From Immersiella caudata (Eukaryota > Ascomycota > Sordariomycetes > Sordariales > Lasiosphaeriaceae): a stretch of 64,000 bases of DNA. Both the position numbers and the translations under genes were made by a program. Below, in pieces: positions 49,001 through 60,700 of the stretch; the stretch's first letter is position 1, and each line of letters begins with the position of its first letter. Below the pieces are notes generated by a model. That model was not told the DNA's origin. It saw nothing but the letters and a program-made list of their open reading frames with translations, and made no database searches. Location: positions 2,666,001-2,730,000 of the forward strand of contig JAULSU010000002.1 in the NCBI GenBank assembly GCA_030512335.1. Reading direction: 5' to 3'.

Positions 49001-51166
49001 TTACGCCGTGTTGCTGTAGGCTGCTGTCGTTGTGCTATTCGCGGTTGCGGAACCCGTGAAGCTCCGCTTGCGCTTTAGCCCCATGGGGTCCTGGGAGTAG
49101 TCGTCGGTGCGGTCGGTCGAGTTTTGGCTCTGGCCGATGCTGAGGGGACCTCCTCCAAACGTGTCCCTCATTGGGGTCCTCGCGTTGGAGCTACTCATGC
49201 TTGCCTGAAAGGCTTGGGTGAAATCGTTCGGTGGTGCGATCGGAGCGCTCATTTGGGGCATGGAGTAGTCGGCTCCTGAGGATCGAAAGCCGGGTGTCCT
49301 GGGCAGGGAAAAGTCGACTGGCGCGGTAAGAGGCGCAGACGGAAAGCTGGCTGTGTAGCTGGAGGAGACTCCGCCAAGTTGGGACGTGGATGATGTCCGT
49401 GGGCCGGGAGAGTGAGCGGATGGTTGGAGATTTCCGGACCCTACGGTCGACCGAAACTGGTTTCTCAAATCGAGACCAAGAGGCAGCGATGCCGAGGCGG
49501 CTCGCAGGCGCGACCCTCGCTGCTGATTGGGCTGTAGGCTTGAAGACTGGAAGTTCGAGTACATGTGAGTGGGGGACTGGACTGTCGACCCTGTCACCGT
49601 GTCAGCACATCATCCAGCAGCAGAAAGGCACACGATACTCACCAGAGTAGTTGCTCGAATCATAGCCACCAAGACCGCTCGTTGATCCAGCGCCCATCTG
49701 GTCTTGCTGATAAAGTCCCGGTTGCCGTCCACCCATCTGCGGGGAGCTTCCACCATGGTAGGTTGTGTAGTCGATCGAGTCGCCCTTCCATGACATGCTC
49801 GACCTCAGTGGTGATTGGAGCGAGTCGGATCGTGACCTGTGCATCGTCTCTCGAAGTTGGAGTGGCTGCAGCGGACGTATTTGCTGTCGCGAGTTGTGAC
49901 TGTGCATTTGCATGCTCGAGTCTAGACTGGGTTGCCTCGCAAATGGGTTTGACGTCCGCGGTCCAGCGCTCAGGGGTCCAGACATGTGGCTCGAATAACC
50001 ATAGCGGTCTGTCGATGCTGGTGACATGGGCGACAAAATGTCTGGCGTGCTGAGGGTCGCCGAGGGGTTGAAGCCGATGCTACCAAAGGCCGGGCTGAGA
50101 CCAGTGGGCGATAAGTGGTCCTCACCTTCGCCTCGCCTCACGTCAACCATAAGAGGTCGCATAATGTGGTCTGCGTACGACGACCCTCCAAAGTCCACAG
50201 GTGAAGTAATTGGAGTTCCAAGTCCATGAACGGCTCCGTAGGGAGAATGGAGCGCCTGGACATTGTCGAAGTCATCCGGCACGGCTCTCATCTTGATCAT
50301 CCTGTCGCGGTCGTCGGCTGTCAGACGCTTGATCTTGGCCCGCCTTCCTTTTGTCAGTACAATTTGCCCCTGGGGAAGAAGAGAATGATGGCGTCCTACC
50401 TGTTCTGGAACCAAACCTGGACCTGTCGGGGACTCAGTCCAGGGATCTCTCGCGAGAGTCGCTCTCGGTGTGCTGCGTCTGGGTGTGGCTGCTTCGCGAA
50501 CTCGCTCATCAAAAATCGAGTTTGTTGGTGCGTGAGTCTTCAAGGCATCAGCTTAGGCTCACTAACTCGGTATGCGTAGGCATTTGCGTCTTACCTGAAG
50601 CGCTTCATTTTCCTCCGCTGGGCGGTCCTCTCAGCTGCCGTCTGGGGCTGGCTCGGCGCCTCGCCATCTCCGTCACCCTCTACCATCTCCTCATCGTCTA
50701 GGACGTCCTCTTCCTCGTCCTTGATGGCAGGCTGGGCGTCACTGATCGGTTGGCTTGGTGGGATTTCGGAGGCCTGTCCTGTGGAAGAGACAGAGCTCAG
50801 GGGGTTGGAGGTCAGAGAGATGGACGGAGTGTCGGTTGATACAAGGGACTCTTCGTGGACCGACTCGGCCGGCTTCGTCGCATATTGTTCTCCATGGTTA
50901 TCCGCTTGCTCTGGGATTGGCGACTGCTGCTTGGGTTGGCGCAAGCCCAGGGGGTCGAGACGGTGCCCGACGGGTGAGCCTTGCTCCTGCTTGGGCTCAA
51001 TCTCCGGTGCCGTCACACTCCGGGGTTGGGCTGAGGATTCTGCGTTGTCTGTCGAGCCGGCCACATGGTCGTACGGCTGCGAGAACAGGTTGTTGTCTCC
51101 TGGCGGGAGAAACGAGTACTGCCCCTGCCAGTCTGACTGCGACACGGAGTCGAAGTGGTTCGACAT
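49001..51166 (-). CDS. Homeobox transcription factor (Htf1/pah1-like)
   Basis: Exons (reverse) 51166-50595, 50537-50400, 50343-49643 and 49590-49001 give 666 residues. An acidic region (EEEDVLDDEEMVEGDGDGEA) precedes the homeodomain at about residues 184-245: MKRFRLTHQQTRFLMSEFAK, HPDAAHRERLSREIPGLSP, then RQVQVWFQNRRAKIKRLTAD with WFQNR at 233-237. Two introns cut the homeodomain, one within the recognition-helix arginine. The C-terminal 400 residues are Ser/Pro/Gln/Met-rich and contain putative SP phosphosites. An upstream in-frame ATG at 51262 would add 32 residues, but an acceptor-like TTTCCAG follows it at once. The sequence resembles ascomycete homeodomain regulators of conidiation and branching; the exact orthologue is not certain. 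It is the only gene in about 22 kb. Confidence 0.9.
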
Positions 51167-51848
51167 GCGTATGCTGTCCGCGGACTTGTGGAAGGTGGTC
51201 TCGAGCTTGCTGCTGATGGACCAAGGGCTCTGCTCCGTGGCGTTTTGCCTGGAAACGAGCATTGGAATGAGAGGTTGGTCTTGGGTAAGGATACTGAAGT
51301 TGCGTCTGGTTTGGTTGAACAGCTACACTCGCCCTAGCTGTGGGCTTCGGGGCCGAGGACGACGCCGAAATATGAGCGATGGAATGGTGGGAGCGAGCGT
51401 GGGTGCTGCTCCACGGTGTGCGGGAAGATCAAAGGAGGCGAGCAGCGCACATCCCAGATCACGACTCTATGTCGGCAGATCTCGTACCCTCCAGAGCTCG
51501 ACTCCGGTTCGCGCGGGGGATCCTGGCCAGTAGATCCTCGCGTGCAAAGACGGGTACGGAGGCACGCGGTGCCAAAACAAAGGGGGCGGTCCTCGGGTTC
51601 CTGCTCCAGGCGCTCTTTGACGTGTTCTGCTGTCTGCTTTACCGGCTGTTCTGCAGATCAAACTAGAGAGGTGCGTTCGAGGGGGGCGGGCAACCAGGTG
51701 TAATTCGGCGCAGGTTCAGATTTCTCGAGTCGATGGATGCGATGGCGATGATGGTGCTCCTGCCGCTTCTTCGGATCCGTCGTCAACGGAGATGTCAAGG
51801 TAGATAGTTGGGTGGCTAGCGGTACCGTGGGGCTAGGTCGACCTTTTC

Positions 51849-51865
51849 TTTTTTTTTTTTTTTTT
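51849..51865 (+). repeat. Poly-T homopolymer
   Basis: Seventeen consecutive T residues in the upstream region of the homeobox gene (poly-A on the sense strand of that gene). Confidence 0.9.
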
Positions 51866-52232
51866 CATCAACTGTGGTAGACAGCCGTGCTAAGTGTCTC
51901 GAGCGAGGGAATCAGGGTTGCAGTTGAGTGAGTGTCGGTGGGGAGGAAAAGAGTGTCACTTCGTCCTAGGGGTCCCAGAGGCAAAGAGCTTGTCTTGTAT
52001 GAGTTGGAGGGCGCAAGACAGGGCTCGGTGGGATCGAGTGCCTCTTGAGAACGGACTAGGTCCGGGAGCTATGGCAAGCTTTTCGAGGGGATACCCGTGG
52101 TTGTAATAAGGCCGCCGCTCAGCGCCCTGCTCTTAGTGTAGGACAGAGGCAGGATTAATACCGGCGGAGGGCCCAGTCCACCCAGTCCACAGTCAACGCG
52201 GAGAAATGTCGAGGCAGCATCCGAATACAGGA

Positions 52233-52350
52233 CAGGGACCGCACGGGCAACCGCAACCGCAACCGCGAGCACCGCAAGCAACAGCTGATGGCAGGTGTGT
52301 GCTGGTGTCAGTGCTGGGTACGGTACTGGTACCTGGTACCTGTACCTGGC
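52233..52350 (+). repeat. Short microrepeats
   Basis: CAACCG units near 52240-52265 are followed by GGTACC/TACCTG-type repeats near 52316-52350. The runs are too short and irregular to be a mobile element. Confidence 0.6.
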
Positions 52351-54743
52351 AGAGGCAGACCAGCCGGTGGCTATAGCGGCAGGTCTGCTAGCGGCCTGTG
52401 GTCTGTCTGAAAGGGATCCTCGAATAGAGGCAAGCCGCAACCAGCTATGACCATGGGGGTCGATAACATCAGCTTCTCCAGAGCATGGCATGGCTGAGCC
52501 ACACCGTTTTCGCTCGTCGAGTCTCGCTCCCCGCTGCCCCGCTGCAGTGGAGGGTCGACACGAGAGGCAGGCCTATATCGAAGACCCTGGGCCTTAAAAC
52601 ACTCGGCTGAATGGCTAATGCCGTGATCAGAGGGCAATGGAACCAACAAGGGCCACCTGCCACACAGAAAAGAGAAAGCAGGCTGAAAACGGAGAGGGAA
52701 ACGGAGCGTGCCAAGGCGAATGGGCACCAGTGGGAGAGTCCGCTAAACAAGCGAGAAGGAGGCTGCCGCAACAACAAGCGCTGCTGTTGCCCGGCATGGA
52801 GCATGGGGTTGCGAGGACGCACGTATGCATGGAGCTGGACAGGACGAGAGGCCGGCGAGACCGCGTTGGACCAATGGTGCCCACGCAAACATCCGACACC
52901 CACGAGGACGAGACACGCTCGTTCAACCGCGGGCTGGCGGGAGAGTGCCTGGGCCGCGCGGGGGGGGGGGAGACACGCGCCTGGTCTTCTGCGCCTGGAA
53001 GACATTGACTCCCGCTGTCTTACTGAGCCTGAAGAAGCAGACATGGCCGCAAGAGGGTGCTGGAAAGGGGGGCAGAGATGGGCCCGATAGGTAGGCTGGT
53101 AGACTGATGACTGGCGAGAGCCTACGCCGTAGGAAGAAAAGGTACAGGCCGCGCGCATGGCATCTCGGCTGGGACATCTGGACCTGGCTGATTGGTCCCC
53201 TCTCTAGTACATTAGCTCTGCGTCAACTCCACGGAAGAAGGCATGACCGTTGCAGAGCTTGCTCCCGTCCGCGAGCCAATCGCGGGTCCTCGCGATCGAT
53301 GAAGGGGTGTGGCGCTTGCTTCTCGGTCTGCGGGGCACGCGGAGGGTGTGTGTGCAGATCGGAAACACAATGTGACAAGGGCGTCCTCGACGGCTCCGCT
53401 AGCAAGGACGGGGACGATGACCACTGCGAGGAACGGCCGTTCCCAGCGAATTGGAGCAGCCGGCGCTGAAGCGGGCGGGAATCTGGATTGCGGAATTTGT
53501 GCCTGGCACCTAACCCTACAAGTTCGCGGCAGGGTTGGTCGGACGTGGCGGCGGCAGGGGGTGGACAGTGGGAAGATCGCTGATGGGCAGATCTCTCCTC
53601 CTTGCCGACATCTGATCCATGCCCCAGTCGACTTCGCCAGTATCCATGGGGGCGCAGACAAGCAGACATGGCGGGCAGGTGGTTTGGTCGGGTCTTGCAT
53701 CCAACTCCGTGCTCTCGCAGCGCAGTGATTTAGGCTGGGAGGCACAGGCCTAGTTTGCGTCGAACGCTCTGTTCGAGAGCTGGCTTTCTCTATCTTTCCA
53801 CCATACGCATTCCGCTGTCCGCTTTCCTGCTGCGGGCATCTTGAGAGAGAAGCGAGAAGCGCCTCAAACCCTGGATCGTGCCGTCTCGGGGCTGCTGCGC
53901 CGTTCTGGCCTCGAGTGCTTAACAATGACTGACGGCCAAGTCCGCCCGTCCACCTCAGCAGCAAGCGACACGTACATCCGCCTGCCCGCGCTGGCAAACA
54001 GCGGATGGGAGAGCCTGACGCGAACGGGTGCGGCATTTGTCACGGCTGCGCGGTGCCATCTCATTTGCCCCTGCCTTCTTCCCCGCGAAAGTCAATGCCG
54101 GCGTTGATGAGGCCGCTGCGATTCCGGGGAACGGCCGCCACGCCATCGTAGGAACAGACTCAGGCTCAGGCACAGACAGGCACAGGGCCAGGAACCAGAG
54201 GCGGGCGAGTCGGGGCCTGGGGAGTCTGCCCGAACAAGCCGCAGGCTGATATGGTGTGCGACCTCCTGGACCTCGAGCGGGCTGGGCTCGGTGGGGCTTG
54301 GTGCAACTGCGCTGGAAAATACAGGACGAGGTCGTAAGCCTGAGTGAGGCAAGGTGTCGTGCAGCAGAGGGTTGCATCGAGCAGGGCAACGACGCGAGAG
54401 GTGTGTCGCGCCAAGCTGACCGGGGGGAGGCGTGGTGGGGCTGGAAGGTGCGCTCTTTCCCAACGGCGGACAGTGGAAGCTTCTTTTGCCGCCCCGCTCC
54501 TGGCGTGCGTCTATCCCCACGATAGATCTAGCGTCTGTGCAACTGCGAGCGCAAATGTCGCCGACAGGGGAGATGACGCCCACGAGCAGCGTTTGGGCGC
54601 CTTCCAGCGCCCGCTGGCTGCCCACCATGGATGTTTCTTGGTCAGGGAGCAGGACATCTCATGGTAGATGGAGGGGGGCTGTCCGACTGGTCGAAGCAGC
54701 GTTGTTCTGATTGTTTAAAGCGATGCTGGCAAGATGCTACCCG

Positions 54744-54766
54744 CCCCCCCCCCCCCCCCCCCCCCC
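54744..54766 (+). repeat. Poly-C homopolymer
   Basis: Twenty-three consecutive C residues. Length is prone to sequencing error. Confidence 0.9.
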
Positions 54767-57700
54767 AGAAGCTGGGTTTAGTGGAGAAGTAATTTTTCCA
54801 CCTCGCCTGGCATCCTTCTAGTCGTCTTCCACCGCAGCAGTGATCAGAGCTGTGTAAAGACGGCACACATTGTGTCTGCATCGCTCTGCAGGCTGATGAT
54901 GGCTACCTGCTTCCATTTCTGCCGCCCGCAATCAGCTTTGACGCTCTGACCGGGCCACGCTGAGCGCGGTGTTTAACGAGCCGGTATGTTTCCGGAAACG
55001 CGCCGCGGGTTCAAGCGTCTAGTGTGTACCTCAGGCGAGCTTTGTGCTATCCACATTGCGCATCACGTACAAAGGGGAAATGAGACGACGGGCGAGCAGT
55101 CCAGCTTCGGAGGGGAACCCAAAGGAAGTGAGCGAGATGCCGTGTCAGGTTCCAGGAGCGAAGCCCAGGAAAACTGATGCATCAAGCCGAGGTCGGCGCA
55201 ATTCGACGCACCTGAGCGGGCAGGTAGAAAAGTCGACCAACGATGGTTCGAGCTTTTGCTCCTACTACCTGCCTTTAGGTACGCAGCAGGTTTCAGCTGG
55301 CATTATCCACGATGGCTGGTGAACGCAAGGCCGTGTGACATTGGCTCCGATTGACAGACAACTCTGCTCAGTTCCCCCCCTGTCCTGGAGCTGAGCCTTA
55401 CCAAGACCGCTCCAGGTCAAAACAGAGAATTTAATTGTCATCTGGTCGCACTCGCCGCGGCCCCAGATCTGTCACCGGTAGTGCATTCTGTGGGCTGTAA
55501 CTGCCGTCAAAATGATGTCGGATTGTGCGTCAAACAACTCGAGTTGCGAGCGGAGCCACTGAACGACGACTTATAGCTCGATTAGGAAGGTGGGTCGCCC
55601 TCCGAACTGCGATCTACGGTTGACCAGTCGCAAGGCACCGCTTGCGAGGCACGTTGTCTGAAAAGGAGGGTAGAAGTTGGATGGCGGGAGTTGCAAGACT
55701 CCCTTCCGTGCCCTCCTCCCATCTTTCGCTCGCTGGTGGCCGTGCGTGCGAAGTAACTGGGAGGTTTCAATGCGCAATCCTTCTGCTTCTTTGGTTGAGC
55801 GAGATTCGTTACGTCAACCGTAGCGTTTCAAAATGGCCAATCGAGGTTAGCCTCTCAAGGAGAATTTCTGCTCTCTACCAAGTTGGCGGTCTTGTTTATT
55901 TCGCTAGGCATCGGGTCACCCAGGTCGTAATTTGTGTAGGGTTGGTGGAGGTGGATGTCTGCAGACAGCCGTCAGATTAAGGACCAGGCGTGTCAAAAGG
56001 GGATTTTGCCTAGACTGCTCTGCGTAGTGGCAACCGCAACGACAAACTACCTTCCCTACCCCAAGGCCCTGTTTGCTCTCCATTCCTCCCGTTGCCCCCT
56101 TCGCTTGCAAGGCATCGTAAGAGACCCAACGGCGCAGATACAATGCCGCGGTGCGCTTGGTTATCCTACGCCAAGACTGGTGACCGACGGCGACAAGCGT
56201 TTACGAGCGTTGGCACGCCAAAAGGAGTCTCTCCAAACTAGGTCCAACTGGGCATCGCCTCACTGGAATCGCGCCCATCTCATCCCTTTGCCGACCGGGG
56301 GGCCGGCAATAAACACGCCGAAGGGAGCAGGTAAGCACAGATGGGCGAACCGAGATCTGGCAGGTACCTATTTTCCGTTCGTGCCGCTGGTCGGCGGTAC
56401 CTGAAGCAGGGAGAAGCCGACTGCTGGTCCGATGCTGGTTAGGCCACAGAATGCGACGATAGCTGGCAGCTGAACGGCGCCATACCGTTACGGGCCAATT
56501 GTTCAGATCCGGCGCTGCGCCGAGGAAGGGCTCTGAGTCTTGTCGCTGGCAGTACCCTGGGGCCCTGGTCGTCGAGAGCCATGGGACAGCTGCCGGTGTT
56601 CGGCCCGCCAGCGCTCGCTGGACCTGTTCGCAGCATTTCCGGGTTTCCATGTGGCGGTCTGATGTTTTTGCTGGAGATTGGAGAGCTGGCAAACCAGAAC
56701 CAAGAAAGCACGCAAGCTGGCGAGCAGGCAGCACTGGAGATCAATCGGGTGCCAGGCGCCCAGTGCCCGCAGCACCGACAGCCTGCCATCAAGCCCGGTG
56801 CAATAGGAACCTGCAAGTCAGATAGGTAGCGAAGGACTGTCGACCGTAAGATGAGCGGGATTGCGCCTTTGTTGGGGCTGCTGTGCTGATACGGCGTCCA
56901 CTGAGTCCTGCAGTGATCCAGCTGCTCCCAGCAGGGATCCCGTCTGGGGAGGATCGAGGATTGGGTTGTGTGCCTTGCAGCAGCATCTACATGCCCGGCC
57001 TAATGTGCGCGCCACCAGCGTCTTCCTCAGCGCTGCCGGCTCCACAATCCGATCCGCCAGCCGCTGCCCGCTGTGGACTCGAACAATCGGGTTGGATCTT
57101 CCAACCCTGTCCACCATCCCACTTCCCGGTCTACCACCTGGCTCGTGCGCATCTTCCTTCTCTCATTCACCCCACCCCATCATCTACGTCGAGTGCTTAG
57201 CCGTGTCCCGCGTCCCGCGATTGCAGAGGCAGTCGCTGACTTCTCGCCAGAGAGCGTCACGAAGGCCCGTTGTTTGCTATCTTTAGCGGGCGACCCACGA
57301 GATGCTGCACTGCACCTAAGACCATCGGGAGAAGCGACACTCGGGGCCCGTCGTGCTCATCTCCGCTGCTATTTTCGCAGGGGCACAGGGCAGGTTTGCG
57401 CTTCCCGCTATTCTGAGAATGTCTCAGATTCCGCTGGTGGCGTGCAACAGGTCAGGTCCGGGGTGAGCAGCATCGAAAAGCAGCAACCTGCTCCGAGAGC
57501 CCATGGCGGGGCATGCTTGGAAACGGCAAACGGCGCACCCACGTGCTGTTTCATTGCATTCAAACCTACATGCGTAGCCTGCGTAGCTTGCGCATTGTCC
57601 TTCCGCATCAAGGTTGCTGCAGACGGCGCAAACGTCAACGATCCATGGGCGGTGGCTAGGTGAGAGAGGCAGGTGATAGGAGGGCTGGAGGGCTGCCGTG

Positions 57701-60700
57701 GGCTGCTTGGGCGTATAAGGCTGATGAAAAGGCCTGTGGTGGGAGCAGAATGCCTCTCCTTGGGGTTCCCCCCATACCCACCCGCACTGCGATATCCAGC
57801 GGCATTTCTCACCTGGGCTGGCGCAATATACGGAGTTCCTACCAGTTGCCGACAGCCTCGCTGACCGTTCGCTTCGTCTCGCAGTGCGCTTTTGCGAGCA
57901 CCTGACCCTCGCGTCGGCGAGAAACGCTAACCAGCTAACGACAGCGCATGATATTCGGAGCCTGGCCTCACACCCACAACGTCCCACGAATGCACCGGGC
58001 AGCGGGCAACGGGTAGAGAACTCGGTGCCAACGGCTCGCCGACTGGTATTTGGCTGTTTCTTGCAAAATTTGGCCGACGAGTCGTCGTCAGCGCCGTTCT
58101 GCCAAGCCTGTGGGTGTTTGGGAACTGACTGAGATTTACCAGCGTCGCACAAAAACATCGAGCAACTTGGATCGTCACCCACTCGCGTCGCTTGGCTTGC
58201 ACGCGTGCCTGCATTTGTGGAGCGTGAAGGCAAGTCTTGTACGATTTGCGAGATTCCAGGAACCCCGGCGACGGAGCCTCTTATTGAGTATGCAGCAATC
58301 CGCAATATCGTCCAATGGCTTGGCCTCCCAGCCCTCTCGTAGCCGTCCCCCACGAGCCCAGCACGAGGGAGAGGAACGGCTCCAGATTCGGGGCAATTCG
58401 AAACTCATCAATTCAATATTGGTTGCCGGCGTGCTGGGAAGAGGCCAAACTGGAAAGCCTCAGCAGCCCCCAGCCTCCCCCAGGTTCTCCTTCCCCGGAT
58501 TCAGCCGCCATCTCATCTGGATCGCAAACACACCTCGGGCTTGGATTCTGGAACAGCATCCCACCGGACAACACTCTCGAGCTCCTCGTTGCTCCCTCCG
58601 TCTGTTTGGCAGCGTTGCGGCGATTCGACCGATGCGGTATCCCCCTCGGGTGAAGAGCTTGCTGCCGGAAGGCGGTTTTCCTAGTGCCTGCCCTTCTTTT
58701 CCCGCATTTTCCCACGCTCAACGCATCATGCAAACGGCTCGATGGAAGAGGAAGTTCCCACCATCGACACTCCGGGAGGACGAAAGTTCGCTCCTCCTAC
58801 GCGTCTGGCACGCGGCTCGCTCACCGTCATACCGGGACACCCTCCGTTACCAGGCCCCCCATTGTTCGACCGTGAAACCACTCGAGTCAGAGTCCAGAGT
58901 GACTCAGTTGGGAGGAAGACCGTCAACCTCGCGGTCGGTCTCGTGCCTGTCAATCGGGCCGCGCCGCTATCAGCTCGAGCGCTCGTTGCTGGCGTCGCGC
59001 GATAGAGCGGTACATCCCGATGTCTTGGGCGCTCCGTGGCCAACCAAATCGGGCGGATGTTTTGAATGTGCAACAGCGTGCAGCTCCCGTTTGGTGCGCG
59101 CAAGCTCAACTAGGCTGCAAGGTCGAACACGATGGGGCTGGCTTGTCCGACAGCGCGCCTTCCTGTCAGCGAAGCTGGACTCCCACCACGTCTGTCGACA
59201 GCTGTACGCAGATACAATCCTGGACATCGCCCACCTCCCCAGCCATTCAGACGTTGACGGCTAAACCCCCTCGGCCATTGGGCGTGGCTCGTGGTCTGAA
59301 GCTCAATATAAGTCGGCGTATTGTCAAGTACAGGGTAAGGCCGAGCTGCACCCGTCTTCCAGAGCCCGCTCGAAGCACAAGGCCTGTCCGCCGCCGCGCC
59401 AGGCATCATATTAATATCAACCCGCGCGGATTGCATGGCCCAAGTCGGGTGACTCTACGCGTCGATTCGCCCGCGAGCTACAGACCTGGAGGCAGCATTG
59501 GTGCAGCGTCGACAAGTCTTCACACACCATGACTGCGAGCTCTGCGGTGGATTCCGTGCGTCTCTCTGCAGAGCGCATGCCCCGGAGTTGCTGCCGGGGG
59601 CAGCAACGGCATGCGGTCCATCACCTTGAAGCAGAACCCAATATCACAACATACACCATTGCGTTGGACCTGCCTTTAGCGGTATGGTCGCTTGCTTTCG
59701 CCTGGAACTTCTCTTCGGCCGGCAGCGTGCTAGTGAGGGATACCATCACCATGATGAGCCCGCTGCGCGACGCGACACCGCGGCGAGACGGGCTCTGGCA
59801 CCCAGAGTGGTCAAGAAAGGTCTTGACATCACCCCCATCGTCTGCACATGATCCAGCCTGCAGGAGCCGAGCAGCAAGCTGTGGACTTCAGCATGGTCGC
59901 TTCTTGCAGCAGGCGCCTGCATGAACAAAGGGGTACCTCTGGCCATGATGGGGCACGTGGAAGTCATCCCGCCCCCAGGTTTTTCAACACGGTGCCCTCT
60001 TTAGCCTTTTTCGTGCCTCCCGAACATCCTCCCCAGCCCCTTTGTCGGCGAGGTGGCGGCGTCGCAAGGTCGACAGCGGCCTTCTTGCACTGGCTTGTGC
60101 CAGTGGGGGATCCCTTCTCGCAATTACGCACCACTGACAACCGCTCCATTCCCACCCCACAACCCCGGAGGTCAGGAGCCGATGTCTGTGACGCATATGC
60201 ATATCGAAGTGGGCGAGTGGCTAGCTAGTAGTACCCAGCTGTTACACGGTCAGGACCTAGGACTGAACCCTCCACCGCCCAGGGAGATATCCTTGGCTAT
60301 CTGCGGTGTGCCCCGAGTTCGTGAGCAGCAACGCGATAGACATATGCCGCCTCATGGACTCTGAGGAGCATGCTGTTTTGGACCGACGTACTCGGCTCTG
60401 CCGTTTTCCGACGGTTCTTGCGTCCAAGTGCTGACGGGCGGCCGGGCGACGGAGATGGCAGCTGCAAGAGCCGCGAGAGGCTTTTCTGAGCTTGGCCGTC
60501 TAGCTTGCTTTGTCGGTCGGTCTATTCCATCGCGCGCGAAGGCGAACTCGTTTCAACCCACAGTCGGCTTCCGGCCAGTCTGTGACGCTATTCTTAGGGA
60601 CATCTCCCACCCCCTATTGGCCGTTCGGCTGCACCTGACAGAAAGAAGCCGGCGGATAAATGGCAGACAGGCACAGAGGTTCTCTCGCTCCGTCTGCGTT

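Noticed and set aside
52469..53158. 229-codon minus-strand open frame with an ATG and a hydrophobic patch
   Set aside because: There is no family signal, and the patch comes from a pyrimidine-rich run. Treated as chance.
53212..54036. 274-codon minus-strand open frame
   Set aside because: Composition is Arg/Pro/Ser-rich with no domain. It overlaps several equally long frames, as expected in GC-rich non-coding DNA.
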